Below are positions 55,338 through 63,037 of a stretch of 64,000 nt of DNA, one piece after another (within the stretch, counting starts at the first letter, position 1; every line of letters begins with the position of its first letter). The position numbers were made by a program, and so were the translations under genes. Where the stretch lies: the NCBI GenBank assembly GCA_045576855.1, contig JAZNHG010000061.1, forward strand, positions 1-64,000, written 5' to 3'. The notes beneath the pieces were generated by a model. It was not told the origin of the DNA, did not search any database, and worked only from the letters and a program-made list of their open reading frames with translations. The stretch is from Colimorpha sp045576855. GTDB lineage: Bacteria > Bacteroidota > Bacteroidia > Bacteroidales > P3.

Positions 55338-56792
55338 ATGGCTCGACGACAGAAAGATATCATAATAGATGGGGTCAACCGACGAGAGGTCGGCTACTAT
55401 TCCACACCTGGCTTTGTGGCAGATTTCATCAGCAAAGAAATGCTTGCCATAAATCCCGACGGGCACTATGTTCTGGATCCTGCCGTAGGAAAAGAAGAAT
55501 TATTGCATCTATTCCATTCCGAAGGGAAAGAAATAGATTCCTTCGATATCGTGGATTACGGAATCCACAAACTAGCATCCTTCACAAAAGAAAACTTCAT
55601 TGAGTATTTTATAGCCAACCATCCACAAAGTCTTTTCTGCGCTCCATGCCTGTCAAAATATGATTATATCATCGCCAACCCACCATACAATTGTCATGAG
55701 GTCGACTATATTCGTCAGAACAAGGGGCGTCTGAAGAATTACTTTCCTGTAGGGACATACAACATGTATTCCATGTTCCTATCCGCCCTGATCGACATCG
55801 CAAAAGAGGGATGCATAATTGGCGTTGTCATATCGGATTCATTCATGACAGCCACCTATCATGCCAAACTGCGCGAGAAAATAGTCAGCGAGTGCAGCAT
55901 CCATGATTTGATCCTATGCCCGTCAGATTTGTTCTGGAACCAGCAAGCCGATGTAAGGACTTGCATATTAATACTCCAAAAAGGGAAGCGATACCAATCC
56001 CTTGTAAAAGTAGGCAACCGTCCACCTTCTAAAGAGAAATTTGCAGAAATACTGCATAATCAAGACTTCACTCTCAAAGACATAGACGATATACAACTGA
56101 AAGCCGCCGGCCATCAGTTCATCATTGATATTGACAAAGAGATACTTCGTCTGTTCAAAGAGGAGAAGAACGTGGGGGAAAGCTACAAATGTGTCACGTG
56201 CATATCAACCGGAAACGATGCCAAATACCTCAGAGAAAAAGCCGAAGCCGGTTATTCAATTCCCTTTTATAAGAATCCAGCAACACGCAAATTCAGCAGC
56301 ACACCTGACGCTTATCTGATTGACAGCTTTCTGGAACAAAGTGCCGAAGACAAGAACTTCATGGTAAGAAACAAAGACATAATCGACCAAGAGGGAATTG
56401 TATGCTCTTCTATGGGGCTTCCCTTCAGCGCAGCATACCTCCCCCCCAATGGTGTTGCTGGCGTCAACGCATCCATATACCCTCCCCATCGGGACATTGC
56501 CTGGATGCTTTCTTATCTGAATAGTTCGCTCGTCACCTACATCGTACGCGGCATTTTGATAAGATCAAATATGGTCACGTCCGGATACATAGCAACTATT
56601 CCGCTACTTAACTTTTCCGAAAGCGAAAAAGAAACCCTCGCAAACATCTGCCTTGATGTTATGGGCAAGAAAAACACTATCGACAATGCCATCAGCGAAA
56701 TCAACGATATCATCTACTCACACTGCAATTTCGGCGAGGAACTGATTGAAAAAATCAACACATTCAGCAGAAACATCTCTGTGTCAGTATAA
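55338..56792 (+). CDS. Type II N6-adenine DNA methyltransferase
   Basis: A 484-residue amino-methyltransferase of the gamma type. An N-terminal motif X region (GYYSTPGFVADFI, residues 19-31) precedes motif I VLDPAVGKEELL (45-56) and the catalytic motif IV NPPYN at 114-118, marking an N6-adenine enzyme. The C-terminal 250 residues resemble TaqI-type target-recognition domains and end in helical segments. Base composition is clearly AT-richer than the neighbours, so transfer is likely. It converges with the restriction gene: the two stop codons abut exactly at 56792/56793. It protects host DNA; the target sequence cannot be read. Confidence 0.9.
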   Translation: MARRQKDIIIDGVNRREVGYYSTPGFVADFISKEMLAINPDGHYVLDPAVGKEELLHLFHSEGKEIDSFDIVDYGIHKLASFTKENFIEYFIANHPQSLFCAPCLSKYDYIIANPPYNCHEVDYIRQNKGRLKNYFPVGTYNMYSMFLSALIDIAKEGCIIGVVISDSFMTATYHAKLREKIVSECSIHDLILCPSDLFWNQQADVRTCILILQKGKRYQSLVKVGNRPPSKEKFAEILHNQDFTLKDIDDIQLKAAGHQFIIDIDKEILRLFKEEKNVGESYKCVTCISTGNDAKYLREKAEAGYSIPFYKNPATRKFSSTPDAYLIDSFLEQSAEDKNFMVRNKDIIDQEGIVCSSMGLPFSAAYLPPNGVAGVNASIYPPHRDIAWMLSYLNSSLVTYIVRGILIRSNMVTSGYIATIPLLNFSESEKETLANICLDVMGKKNTIDNAISEINDIIYSHCNFGEELIEKINTFSRNISVSV

Positions 56793-57422
56793 TCAACTCT
56801 TTGCCTGCTTCTTTTGATTGGCCACTTCGACAGCTTGACACAAAAGCTGTAAAAACTCTTGATTGTCCCGTCTAACCGCTTCATCCAAGTTCTTGTAGTG
56901 CGCAGATTGCAGGTTCCCATTATTGCTCGGGTTAACATAAACATCAGGAATCCACGCTAATGGAAACACCGAAACATCCGTAAGCTGGATTGACATATCA
57001 TCATTGAACCTAATAAAAAACGTGGCAATGAAAATATGTCTGCTCTCGTCTGCCCTATAAAAATCGAGGAGTCCACCTGCTTTCGAGATGTCGTCTTTCT
57101 GTGTTTTACCACTTTCAGACGAGCTTTTAATATTTATATAAGCAGTTTCGTTCCCATAAGTGCAGGCCATATCATACACAGCCACCTCGGAACCAGGGCT
57201 CTGAAAATTCGCTATACCGAACTGTTCGGAATACTTTTCCAAATTTTGGGTAATCACCTCTTCAACTATTCTCCACACGGTTCTTCCCTTAGCCGCATCG
57301 CGCCATCCATATGGAAACTGACGTGGTTCTCCGATTTTTATTGGCCCGACATAATCTATCAGTCTTTTACAACTTTCTTGTATTTGACTTCTGACTATTT
57401 CTGTTGCTGTTATTTCATCCAT
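56793..57422 (-). CDS. Predicted type II restriction endonuclease
   Basis: A 209-residue protein between the methyltransferase and a C-type regulator. A candidate nuclease core is VAVYDMACTYGNETAYINIKS, read in parts: Asp84 in VYDMA and Asn97-Ile-Lys99 in AYINIKSS. In a PD-(D/E)xK nuclease the residue before xK is acidic; here it is Asn, so this is a divergent site or the catalytic acidic residue lies elsewhere. The call rests on the gene arrangement, size, shared AT-rich composition and the beta-strand-Lys-Ser-Ser motif. The stop abuts that of the methyltransferase gene. Confidence 0.7.
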   Translation of the reverse strand: MDEITATEIVRSQIQESCKRLIDYVGPIKIGEPRQFPYGWRDAAKGRTVWRIVEEVITQNLEKYSEQFGIANFQSPGSEVAVYDMACTYGNETAYINIKSSSESGKTQKDDISKAGGLLDFYRADESRHIFIATFFIRFNDDMSIQLTDVSVFPLAWIPDVYVNPSNNGNLQSAHYKNLDEAVRRDNQEFLQLLCQAVEVANQKKQAKS

Positions 57423-57432
57423 AGCATATTAT

Positions 57433-57645
57433 TTAATAATCGAACAAATCTGCAATTCTGACACCCAAACCATTAGCAAGTTTTGCCAACGTATTAACAG
57501 TCACAGACTTTTCCCCACGTTCTATAGCTCCAATATATGTTCTGTCAAAATCGCACCTGTAGGCAAGTTCTGCTTGAGTAAGTCCAGCTAACTTCCTCTT
57601 ACGAGCCAAGTTGTTCCCAAAACTGATGTCATTTTCCGTTTTCAT
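57433..57645 (-). CDS. XRE-family C protein (restriction-modification controller)
   Basis: A 70-residue protein, MKTENDISFGNNLARKRKLA at the start, with a complete helix-turn-helix: LTQAELAYRCDFDRTYIGAIERGEKSV (pieces LTQAELAYRC and RTYIGAIERG) and TVNTLAKLANGLGVR. Size and sequence match C proteins of type II restriction-modification systems, which delay endonuclease expression until methylation is complete. The start was placed at the ATG directly after the -7 box; an upstream ATG would add 29 residues of unlikely sequence. The endonuclease gene follows after 10 bp, so C and R are one operon. Confidence 0.86.
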   Translation of the reverse strand: MKTENDISFGNNLARKRKLAGLTQAELAYRCDFDRTYIGAIERGEKSVTVNTLAKLANGLGVRIADLFDY

Positions 57646-57650
57646 ATGTG

Positions 57651-57678
57651 CAAAATTAGAATAAAAAAACAACACAAA
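57651..57678 (-). promoter_or_regulatory. Promoter of the C/R operon, probably leaderless
   Basis: Minus-strand TAATTTTG (57651-57658) lies 5 bp before the C-gene ATG, with TTTG (57675-57678) 16 bp upstream. With the usual distance to the start site, transcription would begin at or next to the ATG, giving a leaderless mRNA, as known for several C-protein genes. No clear C-box palindrome was resolved. Confidence 0.55.
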
Positions 57679-57679
57679 A

Positions 57680-58199
57680 GGAACGCTAAAGGTAGATTTT
57701 GCATTCAACCAGCTTAATGTGCTTGTTATCAATAGTATTATCTCATTGTTTCGTATATATTTCCACCATTAATTATTCTGTTCATACCCACATATGTACT
57801 AAAAAACATTGCCAGCGCAATTCATTTTGCTGCCACAGAATTATCAAATTACATCGGACACTCCGCCTGTTCTATAAAACAAAATTTACATAACGTCGTC
57901 ATATATGTTCATCAACCAAGAGGTTTATGAACGTGTAACCTCATTATCATCGGCTTGCCGTCCTCGGCAGTATGATGCTGATGATTATATGGGCCCATCG
58001 GGGTGGAGGGCGCTTGTTTTCGTTCTGCGACTCGGCACACTCTGCTCTGGTCGAATTGCGGCGGCACCACCGCAACCAGCACCGCCCATTCACGCAGGTG
58101 GCTCTTTCCCTATTGTGCTCCCGCGACATGGGACCTCCCCCGCCAGGGTGAGGGGGGTGATATTCTTCCCATGTCTGTGTTCAATTTGTTTTTTTTATG
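57680..58199. other. Intergenic region spanning the island boundary
   Basis: The sequence is AT-rich to about 57940 and then becomes GC-rich, as the resident genome is. Part of it (57950-58130) shows a minus-strand frame rich in Cys and Arg that resembles no protein known to me. The change in composition marks the likely right border of the restriction-modification island. No attachment-site repeat was identified. Confidence 0.45.
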
Positions 58200-58207
58200 T
58201 ATCTTTG
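58200..58207 (+). promoter_or_regulatory. -7 box upstream of uvrD
   Basis: TATCTTTG followed by CAGTCC matches TAnnTTTG, 43 bp before the GTG start. Confidence 0.65.
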
Positions 58208-58250
58208 CAGTCCAATTACAAGATAGTATTATATACAAAAAGCACATATT

Positions 58251-60554
58251 GTGAGCGAATTATTGTCACAACTGAACGAACCGCAGCGCGAAGCTGCCGA
58301 GCAGACCGAGGGTCCGGTGATGATTATTGCCGGCGCCGGCAGCGGCAAGACGCGCACGCTGACCTACCGCATAGCGCACCTGATAGAGAAGGGCGTGGAC
58401 CCGTTCCATATCCTGGCGCTGACCTTCACCAACAAGGCCGCCGGCGAGATGAAGGAGCGCATCATCAAGCTGGTGGGCGCCGAGGCGCGCAACATCTGGA
58501 TGGGCACGTTCCACTCCGTGTTTGCCCGTCTGCTGCGCAGCGACGGCAACAAGTTGGGCTACACCAATTCGTTCACCATCTACGACACCGACGATTCGAA
58601 GGCCGCCATCAAGCAGATTGTGAAGCAGCTGAATCTGGACCCCAAGGCATACAAGCCCAGCTATGTGATGGGCCGCATCTCGATGGCCAAGAGCAATCTG
58701 CTGGGCCCGAAGGACTACATGGAGAACCCCGAAATCTACCAGACCGACCAGGACGCCAAGCGTCCCGCCGTGGGGCAGATATACCAGATGTACGACCAGC
58801 GGCTGCACAACTCGAACGCGATGGACTTCGACGACCTGCTGTTCAACATGAACATCCTGCTGCGCGACTTCCCGGACGTGCTGCTGAAGTACCAACAGCG
58901 GTTCCAGTACATCATGGTGGACGAGTACCAGGACACGAACTATGCGCAGTACCTGATTGTCAAGAAGCTGGCTGCCCGCAACCAAAATATCTGTGTGGTG
59001 GGCGACGACGCGCAGAGCATCTATGCCTTTCGCGGTGCCAACATACAGAACATCTTCAACTTCCGCCGCGACTATCCGACGATGCAGCTCTTCAAGCTGG
59101 AGCAGAACTACCGCTCGACCAAGAATATAGTGAACGCCGCCAACAGCATCATCAGCCGCAACCGCGACCAGATAGAGAAGGAGCTGTGGAGCGACAACGC
59201 CGTGGGCGGCAAGCTGCGCCTGCTGCGCTGCGACGACGAGAAGGACGAGGGCACGCGGGTGGCCGACGCCATACAGCACACGCGGCTGGGCGAGGACGCC
59301 GACTATCGCGACTTCGCCATCCTCTACCGCCAGAACTCGCTCTCGCGTGCCGTCGAGGACGCGCTGCGCAAGATGAACATCCCCTACCGCATCTTCCAGG
59401 GCATCTCGTTCTACGGACGCCGCGAGGTGAAAGATGCACTGAGCTATATGCGTCTGGCTGTGAACCCGCACGACGACGAGTCGCTGGTGCGCATCATCAA
59501 CTATCCCGCCCGCGGCATCGGACAGACCACGATGGACAAGATACGCGTGGCGGCATCGGACAACGACGTCAGCATCTGGACCGTGCTGGAGAACATACAA
59601 TCCTTCGGACTCGGCATCAGCAGCGCCACGGTGCAGAAGATTACCGAGTTTGTGTATCTCATCAAGCGCTTCGAGGCCCAGGTGCCCACGGTGGACGCCT
59701 TCACGCTGGCCAAGCAGATAGTCTACGCCAGCGGCATAGTGAAAGCGCTGCGCGAAGAGGACGACGCGGAGAGCGCCGAACGCATAGAGAACATAGACGA
59801 GCTGCTGAACGGCGTGCAAGAGTTCTGCGAAGAGGATATAACCGAATCGCCGGAAGATCAGAATCGGACTGATTCCGGTGATTCGGTTAGCAAGATTCGC
59901 ACCCTCGACGAGTTCCTGCAGCAAGTGCTGCTCTACACCAGCGAGGACAAGGACAAGGACAAAGACGCCGACAAGGTGAGCCTGATGACCATCCATGCCG
60001 CCAAGGGGTTGGAGTTTCCCTACGTCTTCGTGGTGGGCATGGAGGAGCAGATATTCCCATCGTTCATGGCATCGAGCCGGGCCGAACTGGAGGAGGAGCG
60101 CCGACTGTTCTACGTGGCTGTGACGCGTGCCGAGAAGCAGGTGACCCTCAGCTACGCCCAGACCCGCTTCAACAACGGTCAGCGTATGGGTGGCGAGCTG
60201 AGCCGCTTTGTGGAGGAAATAGACCCGCAATATATAGAAATGCCGCGGCGCAACGACTTTCCGCAGGCCGGCACGCTGCCGCGCGCTTTCTTCAACGCCG
60301 GACGTCCCCAACCACCGACCCAGAAGAAGCCGGCCCCGACTTTCGTGCATCGCGGTCCGGCCGTGGCCAACAGTCCCGCCGCCATCAGTGCCATCATGCC
60401 CGGCATGCGCGTGCAGCACGAGAAGTTCGGCATGGGCACCGTACAGGGTGTCGAGGGAAGCGGCGACTCGCGCAAGGCTACGGTATTCTTTGAGGGCGTC
60501 GGCCAGAAGCAGCTGATGCTCAAGTTCGCCAAGCTTACAATCATCGAGTCATGA
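58251..60554 (+). CDS. UvrD/PcrA-type ATP-dependent DNA helicase
   Basis: A 767-residue superfamily 1A helicase for nucleotide-excision and mismatch repair or replication-fork clearance. It starts with GTG (MSELLSQLNEPQREAA is the family N-terminus). Walker A GAGSGKT is at 28-34, followed by ALTFTNKAAGEMKERI, the DExx box VDEYQDTN, GDDAQSIYAFRGA, LEQNYRST, the motif IV-V region LMTIHAAKGLEFPYVF, and VAVTRAEKQVTLSYA. The C-terminus has the PcrA-like tail (MRVQHEKFGMGTVQGVEGSG). The stop overlaps the dtd start (ATGA). Confidence 0.95.
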   Translation: MSELLSQLNEPQREAAEQTEGPVMIIAGAGSGKTRTLTYRIAHLIEKGVDPFHILALTFTNKAAGEMKERIIKLVGAEARNIWMGTFHSVFARLLRSDGNKLGYTNSFTIYDTDDSKAAIKQIVKQLNLDPKAYKPSYVMGRISMAKSNLLGPKDYMENPEIYQTDQDAKRPAVGQIYQMYDQRLHNSNAMDFDDLLFNMNILLRDFPDVLLKYQQRFQYIMVDEYQDTNYAQYLIVKKLAARNQNICVVGDDAQSIYAFRGANIQNIFNFRRDYPTMQLFKLEQNYRSTKNIVNAANSIISRNRDQIEKELWSDNAVGGKLRLLRCDDEKDEGTRVADAIQHTRLGEDADYRDFAILYRQNSLSRAVEDALRKMNIPYRIFQGISFYGRREVKDALSYMRLAVNPHDDESLVRIINYPARGIGQTTMDKIRVAASDNDVSIWTVLENIQSFGLGISSATVQKITEFVYLIKRFEAQVPTVDAFTLAKQIVYASGIVKALREEDDAESAERIENIDELLNGVQEFCEEDITESPEDQNRTDSGDSVSKIRTLDEFLQQVLLYTSEDKDKDKDADKVSLMTIHAAKGLEFPYVFVVGMEEQIFPSFMASSRAELEEERRLFYVAVTRAEKQVTLSYAQTRFNNGQRMGGELSRFVEEIDPQYIEMPRRNDFPQAGTLPRAFFNAGRPQPPTQKKPAPTFVHRGPAVANSPAAISAIMPGMRVQHEKFGMGTVQGVEGSGDSRKATVFFEGVGQKQLMLKFAKLTIIES

Positions 60555-61012
60555 GGCTGGTAGTACAACGTGTGCGGGAGGCGTCGGTCAGCATCGGCGG
60601 CATACAGAAGGCAGCCATCGGGCCGGGCCTGCTGGTGCTGGTGGGCATCTGCGACGAAGACACCGACGGGGACATCGACTACCTCTGCCGCAAGGTGGTT
60701 TCCATGCGCATATTCGATGACGAGAACGGCGTCATGAACAAGCCCATCACCGCGGTTGCCGACAGCGGGCTGCTGGTGGTGAGCCAGTTCACACTGATGG
60801 CTTCCACACGCAAGGGCAACCGTCCGAGCTACATACACGCCTCCAAGCCCGACTTCGCCGTGCCGATGTACGAGCGCTTTGTGGCCACAATGCAAGAGCT
60901 GTTCGGGAAAGAGGTGCAGACCGGCACGTTCGGGGCCGACATGCAGGTGGCGCTGGTCAACGACGGACCGGTGACCATCATCATGGACTCGCAACGGCGC
61001 GAGCAGTTTTAG
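60551..61012 (+). CDS. dtd: D-aminoacyl-tRNA deacylase
   Basis: Dtd hydrolyses D-amino acids from mischarged tRNA. The 153-residue protein begins MRLVVQRVREASVSIGG, contains the signature SQFTLMA (relatives SQFTLxA) and ends with NDGPVTIIMDS, matching the catalytic Gly-Pro NxGPVT motif. It overlaps uvrD by ATGA and converges with yccF, whose stop overlaps its own by 3 bp. Confidence 0.95.
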   Translation: MRLVVQRVREASVSIGGIQKAAIGPGLLVLVGICDEDTDGDIDYLCRKVVSMRIFDDENGVMNKPITAVADSGLLVVSQFTLMASTRKGNRPSYIHASKPDFAVPMYERFVATMQELFGKEVQTGTFGADMQVALVNDGPVTIIMDSQRREQF

Positions 61013-61377
61013 AGGATGTCGCGCCCGAAAGGCGTCAGCGCGATGTGGGCCAGTTTGAAGTGTTGCTTGCCGAAGGGGATGCCCACTATGGTGACAAAAA
61101 ACAGCACACCCAGCAGCAGATGCGACAGCATAATCCCCAGACCGCCAAAGAAAAACCATAGAATATTCATCAGCGTATTGAGGCATCCGCTTGGCGTGTC
61201 CTTCTTGGCCACCCTTTTGCCGAAAGGCCACAGGGCCAGCAGCCCCAACTTGAATATCTGCAGCCCGAAGGGAATGCCGACGATGGTGAGGCACAGCGCG
61301 ACACCCGAGGCGAAATAACCCAGCGCAAGTTCGAGACCTCCGAAGAGGACCCAGATGATATTTCCGATTGTTCTCAT
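61009..61377 (-). CDS. YccF family membrane protein
   Basis: A 122-residue inner-membrane protein with two YccF units. Each has a helix ending in an LTIVGIPFG or VTIVGIPFG motif (about residues 30-38 and 95-103), followed by an amphipathic GLALWPFG-like segment (LLALWPFGK, AHIALTPFG). Function is unknown in the family. It overlaps prmC by ATGA and is last in the rnhA-prmC-yccF operon. Confidence 0.88.
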   Translation of the reverse strand: MRTIGNIIWVLFGGLELALGYFASGVALCLTIVGIPFGLQIFKLGLLALWPFGKRVAKKDTPSGCLNTLMNILWFFFGGLGIMLSHLLLGVLFFVTIVGIPFGKQHFKLAHIALTPFGRDIL

Positions 61378-62261
61378 CGTATATTGGTATTATGGTTTGC
61401 CGTTATCCAGCGGTGCTTGCCGCGGAAGTCGTCGTGAATGGTGGTAATGAAGCCCCGGTCACGGAACAGAGCCACCGTCTCGTCGGCCAGCGCCTCGTTG
61501 ATCTCCACCACCAGCAAGCCGTCCTTGGCCAAGTGTCCTTTGGCGATGGCGGCTATTGCCTTGTAGAAGCGTAGCGGGTCGTCGTCGGGCACGAAGAGGG
61601 CCAGCGCAGGGTCGTAGTCGAGCACATTGGGTTGCATCTGCGCCCGCTCGCTGTCCATCACGTAGGGCGGGTTGCTCACGATAAGCCCATAAGACCCATT
61701 AAACCCATTCACCCCATCAAGCACATCCCCCTCAACAAAGTGCACCTCCACGCCGTTGCTTTCGGCGTTCTGCCGCGCCATCTCCAACGCCGCATAAGAG
61801 ACGTCCACCGCCGTCACTTCAGCCTGCGGGAAGGCTTTCTTCAACGCTATGGCAATGCAGCCACTCCCCGTGCAGAGGTCAAGAATGCTACCCACTACCC
61901 ACTGTCCACTACCCACTATCCAACTGACCATCTCCTCGGTCTCGGGGCGCGGGACGAGCACGTCGGGGCTCACCGCGATACGGCAGCCGCAGAAGTCCAC
62001 ATGGCCAATGATGTGCTGTATGGGGCGGTGGCGCTTGAGGTCTTCGAGCGCCCAGTGGAAGCGCAGCAGGTCGCTCTGGTCGATGGTCTGTTCCCGCGAG
62101 GTCAGCAGTCTCACCCTATTCCAGCCGAGGAAAGCCTCGAAAAGCATCTCGCCGAAGGCTGACACCTCGCCGGAGCCGTACATGCCGTCCAGCTCCTCGT
62201 GATAGAGCGCGAGGATGTCGCGGACGCGGTTGGAACGGAAACGTATGTTTCGAGTGTTCAT
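61374..62261 (-). CDS. prmC: Release-factor glutamine methyltransferase PrmC
   Basis: PrmC methylates the GGQ glutamine of RF1 and RF2. The start MNTRNIRFRSNRVRDILALY yields 295 residues; a longer frame upstream is only open through repeat-like sequence. Seen are the SAM motif ILDLCTGSGCIAIAL, PRPETEEMVSWI and the catalytic NPPYV in LIVSNPPYVMDSERA. Two segments look inserted: VGSGQWVVGS, encoded by a heptamer array, and GVNGFNGSYG, encoded by a 9-bp repeat. Both lie in loops beside conserved motifs. The enzyme otherwise looks complete. Confidence 0.94.
   Translation of the reverse strand: MNTRNIRFRSNRVRDILALYHEELDGMYGSGEVSAFGEMLFEAFLGWNRVRLLTSREQTIDQSDLLRFHWALEDLKRHRPIQHIIGHVDFCGCRIAVSPDVLVPRPETEEMVSWIVGSGQWVVGSILDLCTGSGCIAIALKKAFPQAEVTAVDVSYAALEMARQNAESNGVEVHFVEGDVLDGVNGFNGSYGLIVSNPPYVMDSERAQMQPNVLDYDPALALFVPDDDPLRFYKAIAAIAKGHLAKDGLLVVEINEALADETVALFRDRGFITTIHDDFRGKHRWITANHNTNIR
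61685..61720. repeat. 9-bp period repeat inside prmC
   Basis: CCCAT recurs at 9-bp intervals (CCCATaaga, CCCATtaaa, CCCATtcac, CCCAT), encoding the three-residue repeat G-x-N/Y. A related 9-bp series occurs at the gene start, 62256-62297. Confidence 0.75.
61888..61922. repeat. Heptanucleotide array inside prmC
   Basis: Five units of CTACCCA type with variants (CTGTCCA, CTATCCA). The array keeps the reading frame and yields VGSGQWVVGS-type sequence between PRPETEEMVSWI and ILDLCTGSGC. Confidence 0.82.
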
Positions 62262-62297
62262 GCCCATTCTGCCTATTAAACCCATTAGCCCTATTTC
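62256..62297. repeat. 9-bp period repeat at the prmC start
   Basis: CCCATT/CCTATT recur every 9 bp (four to five units). The prmC ATG lies at one end of this series, and the gap to rnhA is made of it. Units resemble those at 61685. Confidence 0.65.
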
Positions 62298-62968
62298 CTC
62301 CCGAAGTCCGCCGGTATCTCGCCCCAGCGGTCGGTGTCCCACTTGCGGATCTCGGTGGTGTAGGTATTGGAGCGCAGCCACTGCTCGGCGCGGTGCACAT
62401 AGTCCCACAGCGCGGCAGTCGAGGCGTCCTCGGGCAGCTTGCTTTTGCACACCTTCTGCCGTACCCACGACATGGCGTTGACCGAGTCGGAGTAGATAAT
62501 CTGGTTCAGGTGGTGCTTCTTCAGGTAGGAGAGGCCGTGGACAATGGCCAGGAACTCGCCGATATTGTTGGTGCCCTTGGGGGCCATGTAGTGGAACACC
62601 TGCGTGCGGGTGGGTATGTATATGCCCTGGTACTCCATCACGCCGGGGTTGCCACTGCAGGCCGCATCGACAGCCAGCGCATCAATGATGGGCGGATTGT
62701 CGATGCCGGGCTTCACGGCGGTCATACCGTTCTCGTCGATGACGAGAGCCGAAGGCTTCCCGCTCTCCACTCTCCGTTCTCCACTCTCCACTCTGACCAC
62801 GCTGCTGTACGGCAGCCTTATCGCCTGTTCGGCCTCGGCCATCGTGTCGAACGCCTTGTACTGCGCCCCCTGCACGCCCTGCACCTGCGCCTTGCAGGTG
62901 TCCCAGTCCGTGTAGATACCGGGCTGCTTGCCCTGCCACACCACGTAGTATTTCTGCTTCTTTGCCAT
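62291..62968 (-). CDS. Ribonuclease H with N-terminal viroplasmin-like domain
   Basis: A 225-residue RNase H that cleaves RNA in RNA-DNA hybrids. The N-terminal 50 residues are a viroplasmin (caulimovirus P6-like) hybrid-binding domain: YYVVWQGKQPGIYTDWDTCK and GAQYKAFDTMAEAE. The RNase H domain contains the catalytic-type acidic residues in ALAVDAACSGNPGVMEYQG, NNIGEFLAIVHGL, IIYSDSVNAMSWV and the last Asp in RKWDTDRWGE. The linker RVESGERRVESGK is encoded by heptamers (CTCTCCA type). It is first in the rnhA-prmC-yccF operon, and a promoter lies at 62983. Confidence 0.92.
   Translation of the reverse strand: MAKKQKYYVVWQGKQPGIYTDWDTCKAQVQGVQGAQYKAFDTMAEAEQAIRLPYSSVVRVESGERRVESGKPSALVIDENGMTAVKPGIDNPPIIDALAVDAACSGNPGVMEYQGIYIPTRTQVFHYMAPKGTNNIGEFLAIVHGLSYLKKHHLNQIIYSDSVNAMSWVRQKVCKSKLPEDASTAALWDYVHRAEQWLRSNTYTTEIRKWDTDRWGEIPADFGRK
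62763..62796. repeat. Heptanucleotide array inside the RNase H gene
   Basis: Five CTCTCCA-type units with variants (CTCTCCG, TTCTCCA), translated as the linker VESGERRVESG between the two domains. The same unit makes array 4 at 34041. Confidence 0.82.
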
Positions 62969-62982
62969 ATCCTTTCGGCGTG

Positions 62983-62990
62983 CAAAGATA
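62983..62990 (-). promoter_or_regulatory. -7 box for the rnhA operon
   Basis: Minus-strand TATCTTTG followed by CACG, 14 bp before the rnhA ATG, so the leader is very short. Confidence 0.65.
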
Positions 62991-63020
62991 CGAAAGTTTT
63001 TCTATATGACGAAATATTCG

Positions 63021-63028
63021 TATTTTTG
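63021..63028 (+). promoter_or_regulatory. -7 box for the radical-SAM gene
   Basis: TATTTTTG followed by CACCC, 9 bp before the ATG. It is back-to-back with the rnhA promoter, only 30 bp away, and also leaves almost no leader. Confidence 0.62.
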
Positions 63029-63037
63029 CACCCGATT

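Noticed and set aside
57905..59872. A 655-codon plus-strand frame overlapping uvrD
   Set aside because: Reads uvrD in another frame; arginine/glutamine-rich nonsense after the first 100 codons.
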